Shown here in pieces: positions 56,395 through 64,000 of a stretch of DNA of 64,000 nucleotides (the stretch's first letter is position 1; each line of letters begins with the position of its first letter). The notes under the pieces were generated by a model, which ran no database searches, had not been told where the DNA came from, and saw only the letters and a program-made list of their open reading frames with translations. This DNA is from Archivesica marissinica (Eukaryota > Mollusca > Bivalvia > Venerida > Vesicomyidae). The stretch is from NCBI GenBank assembly GCA_014843695.1, contig CM026387.1, positions 75,218,243 through 75,282,242 on the forward strand, given 5' to 3'. Both the position numbers and the translations under genes were made by a program.

Positions 56395-59300
56395 ACTCAC
56401 GATCTGTCTCATGGACACACTACTTCTCATGGACTTGTGACATCATGTCTCATGGACACACTACTTCTCATGGACTTGTGACATCATGTCTCCTGGACAC
56501 ACTACTCATGGACTTGTGACATCATGTCTCATGGACACACTACTTCTTATGGACTTGTGACATCATGTCTCCTGGACACACTACTTCGCATGACATCATG
56601 TCTCCTGGACACGCTACTTCTTATGGACTTGTGACATCATGTCTCCTGGACACACTACTTCTCATGACATCATGTCTCCTGGACACACTACTCATGGACT
56701 TGTGACATCATGTCTCATGGACACACTACTTCTTATGGACTTGTGACATCATGTCTCATGGACACACTACTTCTCATGACATCATGTCTCCTGGACACGC
56801 TACTTCTTATGGACTTGTGACATCATGTCTCCTGGACACACTACTTCTCATGACATCATGTCTCCTGGACACACTACTCATGGACTTGCGACATCATGTC
56901 TCCTGGACACACTACTTCTCATGACATCATGTCTCCTGGACACACTACTCATGGACTTGCGACATCATGTCTCCTGGACACACTACTCATGGACTTGTGA
57001 CATCATGTCTCATGGACACACCACTTCTCATGGACTTGTGACATCATGTCTCCTGGACACACTACTCATGGACTTGTGACATCATGTCTCATGGACACAC
57101 CACTTCTCATGGACTTGCGACATCATGTCTCCTGGACACACTACTCATGGACTTGTGACATCATGTCTCATGGACACATCATGTCTCATGGACACACCAC
57201 TTCTCATGGACTTGTAACATCATGTCTCCTGGACACACTACTCATGGACTTGTGACATCATGTCTCCTGGACACACTACTCATGGACTTGTGACATCATG
57301 TCTCCTGGACACACTACTCATGGACTTGCGACATCATGTCTCCTGGACACACTACTCATGGACTTGCGACATCATGTCTCCTGGACACACTACTCATGGA
57401 CTTGTGACATCATGTCTCCTGGACACACTACTTCTCATGATATCATGTCTCCTGGACACACTACTTCTCATGACATCATGTCTCCTGGACACACTACTCA
57501 TGGACTTGCGACATCATGTCTCCTGGACACACTACTCATGGACTTGTGACATCATGTCTCATGGACACACCACTTCTCATGGACTTGTGACATCATGTCT
57601 CCTGGACACACTACTCATGGACTTGCGACATCATGTCTCCTGGACACACTACTCATGGACTTGTGACATCATGTCTCATGGACACACTACTTCTCATGGA
57701 CTTGTGACATCATGTCTCCTGGACACACTACTCATGGACTTGTGACATCATGTCTCATGGACACACTACTTCTTATGGACTTGTGACATCATGTCTCCTG
57801 GACACACTACTTCTCATGACATCATGTCTCCTGGACACGCTACTTCTTATGGACTTGTGACATCATGTCTCCTGGACACACTACTTCTCATGTCTCCTGG
57901 ACACACTACTCATGGACTTGTGACATCATGTCTCATGAACACACTACTTCTTATGGACTTGTGACATCATGTCTCCTGGACACACTACTTCTCATGACAT
58001 CATGTCTCCTGGACACGCTACTTCTTATGGTCTTGTGACATCATGTCTCCTGGACACACTACTTCTCATGACATCATGTCTCCTGGACACACTACTCATG
58101 GACTTGCGACATCATGTCTCCTGGACACACTACTTCTCATGACATCATGTCTCCTGGACACACTACTCATGGACTTGCGACATCATGTCTCCTGGACACA
58201 CTACTCATGGACTTGTGACATCATGTCTCATGGACACACCACTTCTCATGGACTTGTGACATCATGTCTCCTGGACACACTACTCATGGACTTGTGACAT
58301 CATGTCTCATGGACACACCACTTCTCATGGACTTGCGACATCATGTCTCCTGGACACACTACTCATGGACTTGTGACATCATGTCTCATGGACACACCAC
58401 TTCTCATGGACTTGTGACATCATGTCTCCTGGACACACTACTCATGGACTTGTGACATCATGTCTCCTGGACACACTACTCATGGACTTGCGACATCATG
58501 TCTCATGGACACACTACTCATGGACTTGTGACATCATGTCTCATGGACACACTACTTCTCATGGACTTGTGACATCATGTCTCCTGGACACACTACTTCT
58601 CATGACATCATGTCTCATGGACACACTACTTCTCATGGACTTGCGACATCATGTCTCATGTACACACTACTCATGGACTTGTGACATCATGTCTCATGGA
58701 CACACTACTTCTCATGGACTTGCGACATCATGTCTCATGTACACACTACTCATGTACTTGTGACATCATGTCTCCTGGACACACTACTTCTCATGGACTT
58801 GCGACATCATGTCTCATGTACACACTACTCATGTACTTGTGACATCATGTCTCATGGACACACTACTTCTCATGATATCATGTCTCCTGGACACACTACT
58901 TCTCATGATATCATGTCTCCTGGACACACTACTTCTCATGACATCATGTCTCCTGGACACACTACTCATGGACTTGCGACATCATGTCTCCTGGACACAC
59001 TACTTCTCATGACATCATGTCTCCTGGACACACTACTTCTCATGGACTTGTGACATCATGTCTCATGGACACACTACTCATGGACTTGTGACATCATGTC
59101 TCCTGGACACACTACTTCTCATGGACTTGTGACATCATGTCTCCTGGACACACTACTTATGGACTTGTGACATCATGTCTCCTGGACACACTACTTCTCA
59201 TGACATCATGTCTCCTGGACACACTACTCATGGACTTGTGATATCATGTCTCATGGACACACTACTTCTCATGGACTTGTGACATCATGTCTCATGGACA

Positions 59301-60118
59301 CACTACTTCTCATGGACTTGTGACATCATGTCTCATGGACACACTACTTCTCATGGACTTGTGACATCATGTCTCATGGACACACTACCTCTCATGAACT
59401 TGTGACATCATGTCTCCTGGACACACTACTCATGGACTTGTGATATCATGTCTCCTGGACACACTACTCATGGACTTGCGACATCATGTCTCCTGGACAC
59501 ACTACTTCTCATGGACTTGTGACATCATGTCTCATGGACACACTACTTCTCATGACATCATGTCTCCTGGACACACTACTCATGGACCTGTGATATCATG
59601 TCTCATGGACACACTACCTCTCATGGACTTGTGACATCATGTCTCCTGGACACACTACTCATGGACTTGTGATATCATGTCTCCTGGACACACTACTCAT
59701 GGACTTGCGACATCATGTCTCCTGGACACACTACTTCTCATGGACTTGTGACATCATGTCTCATGGACACACTACTTCTCATGTCTCCTGGACACACTAC
59801 TCATGGACTTGTGATATCATGTCTCATGGACACACTACTTCTCATGGACTTGTGACATCATGTCTCCTGGACACACTACTTCTCATGGACTTGTGACATC
59901 ATGTCTCATGGACACACTACTTCTCATGGAATTGTGACATCATGTCTCATGGACACACTACTTCTCATGGACTTGTGACATCATGTCTCATGGACACACT
60001 ACCTCTCATGGACTTGTGACATCATGTCTCATGGACACACTACTTTCCATGGACTTGTGACATCATGTCTCCTGGACACACTACTTCTCATGCACTTGTG
60101 ACATCATGATGTCTCATG
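56395..60118 (+). repeat. 3.7-kb minisatellite between TOLLIP and the BTB gene
   Basis: About 100 units based on a 41-bp form (catcatgtctcctggaca then cactacttctcatggacttgtga) with 38-bp and 28-29 bp deletion forms alternating. It starts exactly where the family C SINE ends. Spurious plus-strand ORFs. Confidence 0.95.
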
Positions 60119-60119
60119 G

Positions 60120-60424
60120 AATCTGGGAATAGATAACGGTGGGGAACGGCGGCTACAATTTGGAAACGATTAAGATGTGAAGTGATGGGTTAAATTTGTT
60201 TAACGTTTAAGACCACTGTTTTATATATATTATATTGTTGTTGTTTGTGATTAACAAAATACAGGTCTTATATTGCAATATATTATTATAAATCCGAAAG
60301 TAATGCATTTTTTAAGGTATAGTTCATACATCTTTTATCCTGTGTCACTATAATGCAACCTGATACAACACATTTACTTACTGTGAGAAAAGTTGATACA
60401 ACATAACTTGAAAATCTCTGTGCT
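60120..60424. other. Intergenic, no feature recognised
   Basis: AT-rich unique sequence. Confidence 0.5.
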
Positions 60425-60855
60425 GTGGAGCCTCCTTGGTGTAATGGATACAGTGTCTGCCTTGTAACCGGAAGGTTGTGAGTTCAAGCCTCATTGAGCA
60501 GGACCATTGTGGTGGTCTCCATATGCAAGGCTCTGAAATCCACATTGCCTCTTCTCTCTCCTTTTTGGTGATGGAGTCTTGAGAGTGATTAACCCATTCG
60601 ACACCAAGTAACTGACATGGACTGGTCCATGATATTTTTAGACCAATAAAATGAATAAGAAAATTACATTTGGACCAGTTCATTTATCAAAATGGGAAAT
60701 TTTGTCTAAAATAGTAATATTACTGGCAAAAAGTGCAGATCCTGATGAGACGGCTCGTCACGAGCCGGCTCATCTGGATCTACACTTTTTGTAAGCCTAT
60801 TTAGAGGTCTGTGGTGTTGAAAGGGTTAATCTAATGTTGTAAAAAAAAAAAATTT
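60425..60855 (+). mobile_element. SINE (family A variant) interrupted by a piggyBac-like MITE
   Basis: SINE head gcctccttggtgtaatgg, B box gtgagttcaagcc, body gcctcttctctctcc, tail gagagtgattaa. The MITE occupies 60593-60825 between TTAA copies (60589-60592, 60826-60829), after which the SINE tail resumes (tctaatgttgtaa). Confidence 0.8.
60593..60825. mobile_element. piggyBac-like MITE (TTAA target) inside a SINE
   Basis: Inverted ends CCCATTCGACACCA and tggtgttgaaaggg; central hairpin ggctcgtcacgagccg. Related to 52844-53061 in inverted orientation. Confidence 0.8.
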
Positions 60856-61084
60856 TAACATGAAAAACTCGCGTGAGATAACTGAAGGTGAGTAGCAGCA
60901 GTTTGGATCACTTTCATTGTATCAATTGTTCACAGTGTTCACAATTTGTTGTATCGGGTAAGATCATGTCACATCATTGAATATTTGAGCACGTACTCTT
61001 GCAGTTTAATATTTATTTTAACTTCTTACAACATTAGTCAAATCTCTCTCGAGACCTCATCACCATGAGGTAGAGATTGTTTTA

Positions 61085-61270
61085 TTATTTAAGTTTATTT
61101 AACGTCGCTACCGGTCTCCCATTTGAGCGACGGGCAGTTTACCTAACAACACATTTCCTGGGCAGACTCCAGCGGTTAACCAGTACTTGGTGCACCAACC
61201 TCTGTAAGAAACTGCCAACTTTTTCATATAAATGAGACATGGTCTGAGCGGGGCTCGAACCCGGGACTAT
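61085..61270 (-). mobile_element. SINE B/D fragment
   Basis: Begins with a family B tail (tttatttaacgtcgctacc) that passes at gagcgacgggcag into family D (cagtttacctaacaacac, ggggctcgaacccgg). Confidence 0.7.
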
Positions 61271-61448
61271 CAGAGATTTGGATTTTGGATTTAAGAGTCT
61301 TGCCTAAGGACATCACCACTGTGGTTACGACAGGGTTCAATTTCACATTCACAATCTCTCGCTCTGTTTTAACAGTCGGCTTGTTGTTAAAACACTAAAT
61401 GAACTGTAAGTTTTATTCCCAGGGCGTGCAAGCAAGCGTACCCATAGA

Positions 61449-61669
61449 ATGTCTGCAACAAAGACCGAAGCGATGCCTGAATGTTCGGCTGGTGATTACC
61501 CTACTTCGGACAACACATCTCTGGAGAACATAAAAAATGGTGAACTGTTTGTGGAAAGATTTTCCTGTCTTTATAACAATGAGAAATTGAGTGATATTAT
61601 TCTGAATGTGGGGGAAGAAAGATTTCATGCCCACAAGTTCATGCTCATCATTTGCAGTGAGGTGTTCGA
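61449..61669 (+). CDS. BTB gene coding exon 1
   Basis: Starts MSATKTEAMPECSAGDYP; donor GTAAGT after TTCGA. 73 codons plus two bases. First ATG after the probable acceptor at 61422. Confidence 0.8.
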
Positions 61670-63331
61670 GTAAGTATTGGCTCCTACTAGACTTTGGCAT
61701 TCCCATGAATATTTTGATATAGTAAAAGTTTAGACTTTTATTTATTTTGAACGATTGTGAAGCAAGTTTTAACAACTTATATTAATCACTCTTGTTGGCG
61801 CGGATGAAAGCATATATGTGGTCATTCGTGTGGGAGGAAACACGGAGTACCCGGAGAAAACCCACCTGTCCGATCTGACGACTACCGTACCATCTCACAT
61901 ACTTTCAGGTCGGAGGATCAGACCTGGGTTTCATTGGTGAGAAGCGAGCGCGCAAACCACTGTGCTAATCGGACAGCCTAAATGATGTAGTAATGGCGAC
62001 TATCTATGCTTGTCTGCTAGGTTGGTGTAACTATTTGTACCTAGTACTAGTGTCTGTAAAACAGATGATGTTTAACAATGTGAATCTGTATGATTGTCTG
62101 AAGATAGCTAAAATACAAAAGTCCATGCATCCGCGGAGGAATACGAAACACAAACAGTGGAAAATAAAATCTTTAACTGAGAAAACACACAATCGTTCAT
62201 TGGAAATCATAAAGATATATGGAGGTCCACTGATAGCTGGGACAGACTAGACACCACTAATTACCAAACTACATACATTTCAAGAACCTATTGTTTGCCA
62301 TTCTTTGAGCAGACATGCTGTTATTGTAGAACACTGTTCCCAATTCAAGAGCAGTCATAGCAAACATCTCTACACAGTTTTCTAAAGATACATTATTCTT
62401 GCATTGCCGAGATGTACATTTTCATTGTATTATGCCCCTATCTCTTTGAGACATACTTGAATGATAATGTACCTGTTTGAAGGAGACATAATTGAATGTA
62501 CATGTACCTGTTTAAAGGAGACATAATTGAATGTACATGTACCTGTTTAAAGGAGACATAATTGAATGATAATGTACCTGTTTGAAGGAGACATAATTGA
62601 ATGTACCTGTTTAAAGGAGACATAATTGAATGATAATGTACCTGTTTGAAGGAGACATACTTGAATGTACATGTACCTGTTTGAAGGAGACATAATTGAA
62701 TGTACATGTACCTGTTTGAAGGAGACATAATTGAATGTACATGTACCTGTTTAAAGGAGACATAATTGAATGATAATGTACCTGTTTAAAGGAGACATAA
62801 TTGAATGTGCATGCACCTGTTTAAACGAGACATAATTGAATGTGCATGCACCTGTTTAAACGAGACATAATTGAATGATAATGTACCTGTTTAAAGGAGA
62901 CATAATTGAATGATAATGTACCTGTTTAAAGGAGACATAATTGAATGTGCATGCACCTGTTTAAAGGAGACATAATTGAATGATAATGTACCTGTTTAAA
63001 GGAGACATAATTGAATGTGCATGCACCTGTTTAAACGAGACATAATTGAATGTACATGTTTAAAGGAGACATAATTGAATGTACATGTTTAAAGGAGACA
63101 TAATTGAATGTACATGCACCTGTTTAAAGGAGACATAATTGAACGTACATGTTTAAAGGAGACATAATTGAATGTACATGTACCTGTTTAAAGGAGACAT
63201 AATTGAATGTACATGTACCTGGTTTATTTTAGAGCCATGTTGAATGAGGAGAGATGGAGGGAGGCTGGTCAACCGGAGATCAAACTGACTGAGGAGGAGG
63301 AATGTGTGCCAGTCTTTTCTCTCTTCCTAAG
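61449..63331 (+). CDS. BTB/POZ-domain gene, BTBD17-like, 5' part
   Basis: Two exons: 61449-61669 and 63233-63331, joined across a split codon, 106 codons plus two bases, continuing past the right edge. The product carries ELFVERFSCLYNNEKLSDII, LNVGEERFHAHKFMLIICS, EVFEAMLNEERWREAG and ECVPVFSLFL, a BTB/POZ domain from about residue 33. The order FVERF, LSDIxLxVG, HAHKFxL, VFxAML, then F-x-LFL fits BTBD17-type proteins; other BTB-BACK proteins remain possible. An acceptor-like tttattcccag ends at 61422, so an untranslated first exon upstream is likely. BTB domains mediate dimerisation and often Cullin-3 binding; the role here is not known. Confidence 0.8.
61670..62435. other. BTB gene intron 1, with SINE fragments
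   Basis: A family A tail (minus, about 61740-61792) abuts a family C SINE (minus, 61795-61975). An 85-codon ORF at 61993-62250 has no recognisable similarity and is not called. Confidence 0.6.
62440..63225 (+). repeat. 35-bp minisatellite, probably derived from BTB exon 2 acceptor
   Basis: About 22 copies of a 35-bp unit (ctgtttaaaggagacata then attgaatgtacatgtac). GAGACATAATTGAATG in the unit matches GAGCCATGTTGAATG at the start of exon 2 (13 of 16 positions), and TTTA precedes both. The AG acceptor reads GGAGA in units. The array ends 8-10 bp before the real acceptor. Confidence 0.88.
63233..63331 (+). CDS. BTB gene coding exon 2
   Basis: Acceptor ttattttag, donor GTAAGC; 99 nt. Encodes AMLNEERWREAGQPEIKLT, EEEECVPVFSLFL, the BTB core after the split Glu codon. 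Confidence 0.88.
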
Positions 63332-63512
63332 GTAAGCATGACAGTCTAGAATGCATGTCTGGGAAACAGAATGGTCGATCAGAAATCTAACAGGAAGAAT
63401 ATGTACCACTCTTCTCTCTTCCTATGGTATTCATAGAATATATTTGGCTCAGCTGCCCTGTAATGAGGTAGTGTGATCAACTGTTTGTCCGTCCATCAAC
63501 TATTGCATTGTG
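63332..63512. other. BTB gene intron 2, start
   Basis: About 63380-63430 contains a faded echo of the exon 2 end (cagaaatctaac-, gaagaatatgtaccactct, tctctcttcctatgg), suggesting a diverged duplicate of the exon 3' end and donor region. Confidence 0.5.
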
Positions 63513-63755
63513 TGGAGCCTCCGTGGTGTAATGGATAGTCAAGCGGTAGCGGTCGTACTCGAGAGGTAGGAAGTTTGAGCCCCACCAGAACCATGATGGT
63601 TGTGTCCTTGGGCAAAGACACTTAAATCTACATTGCCTCTTCTCTCTCCCTCATGGCGATGGATTCCATCAGGAATGAGGTCTCGAGAGTGATTAAACTA
63701 ACGTTGTAAGAACTTGTTTCGTAATCAAGCTAACAGACAGTTGTATAAACTAACG
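63513..63755 (+). mobile_element. tRNA-derived SINE (family A variant)
   Basis: Head gcctccgtggtgtaatgg, B box aagtttgagcccc, body gcctcttctctctccc, tail ctcgagagtgattaaac and taatcaagctaac. Confidence 0.85.
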
Positions 63756-64000
63756 CAGTAACACGTCTAGTGTTCCATATATTTTGTTCGAACTGGTTAC
63801 AAGTTATCATTCATCGAAAGTTTTGTTCCTTTCCATAATAGGCTATTTCCATAAACCTTGGTTACTGGTACTAGATCAAATTAAGTCAAATCCGTAAAAG
63901 TAAAATACAGTTTGACCTGATTTTGTTGAAATTTGGTCACAAATTACATTTTGACGATAGCTTGGTTCCTTTCTATTAAAAACTTTAAAATTAAACAATA
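63756..64000. other. BTB gene intron 2, right edge
   Basis: Two diverged copies of an approximately 130-bp segment (gttcgaactggttacaagttatc / gttgaaatttggtcacaaatta, then tcgaaagttttgttcctttc / gatagcttggttcctttc). No exon. Confidence 0.4.

Noticed and set aside
691..60118. CRISPR arrays
   Set aside because: The repeats are contiguous head-to-tail units without unique spacers, and the genome is eukaryotic.
61993..62250. 85-codon ORF in the BTB gene intron
   Set aside because: Isolated, no recognised domain, and lies between two clearly joined BTB exons.
9829..63755. tRNA genes at the box A/B-containing heads
   Set aside because: Each is attached to a conserved SINE body and lacks a complete cloverleaf; several have target duplications, so they are SINE heads.

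Overview
The window is animal nuclear DNA: genes are split into short exons with GT/AG junctions, introns are packed with minisatellites, and several tRNA-derived SINE families, MITEs and transposon fragments are scattered through it. Protein similarity and the repeat style suggest a lophotrochozoan, probably a bivalve mollusc; the species is my inference only. There are no bacterial operons, CRISPR arrays, rRNA genes or convincing functional tRNA genes.

Four conserved genes can be reconstructed exon by exon. (1) PRKN (parkin, minus strand, 18236 down to 423, continuing past the left edge): eight coding exons joining in frame to 311 residues, covering the Ubl, RING0, RING1 and the start of the IBR. 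(2) ISCU (plus strand, 19077-29139): five exons, a complete 152-residue iron-sulfur scaffold. Parkin and ISCU lie head to head, with 840 bp between their start codons. (3) TOLLIP (minus strand, 55277-41403): seven exons, 304 residues, with N-terminal region, C2 domain, a 23-residue polyglutamine tract and a CUE domain. (4) A BTB/POZ gene resembling BTBD17 (plus strand, from 61449, running off the right edge): two exons seen.

By my coordinates about 31 kb, close to half the window, is tandem repeat, with units mostly of 27-89 bp. The main result is that several of these arrays are not arbitrary intron satellites. Their unit is a copy of an adjacent exon edge together with its splice site. Parkin exon 7 (about 70 copies of its last 34 nt plus the GT donor), parkin exon 4 (about 9 copies with GTAAGT), parkin exon 5 (about 45 copies, donor decayed to AT), TOLLIP exon 5 (3 extra donor copies) and ISCU exon 3 (about 34 copies of the acceptor plus the first 12 nt of the exon) are clear. 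ISCU exon 2 and the BTB exon 2 acceptor are probable. Donor-derived arrays lie downstream of their exon and acceptor-derived arrays upstream, so each exon ends in a field of near-identical decoy splice sites.

Layout: 1-18236 parkin with six arrays, a LINE reverse-transcriptase fossil and SINEs; 18237-19076 shared 5' region; 19077-29139 ISCU with four arrays; 29140-41400 intergenic region with arrays, a 931-bp hAT element with a perfect 8-bp target duplication, a pogo-like MITE, piggyBac-like MITEs and a possible LTR-element 3' end; 41403-55277 TOLLIP with a 4.4-kb AT-rich array; 55278-61448 intergenic, mostly one 3.7-kb array; 61449-64000 BTB gene.
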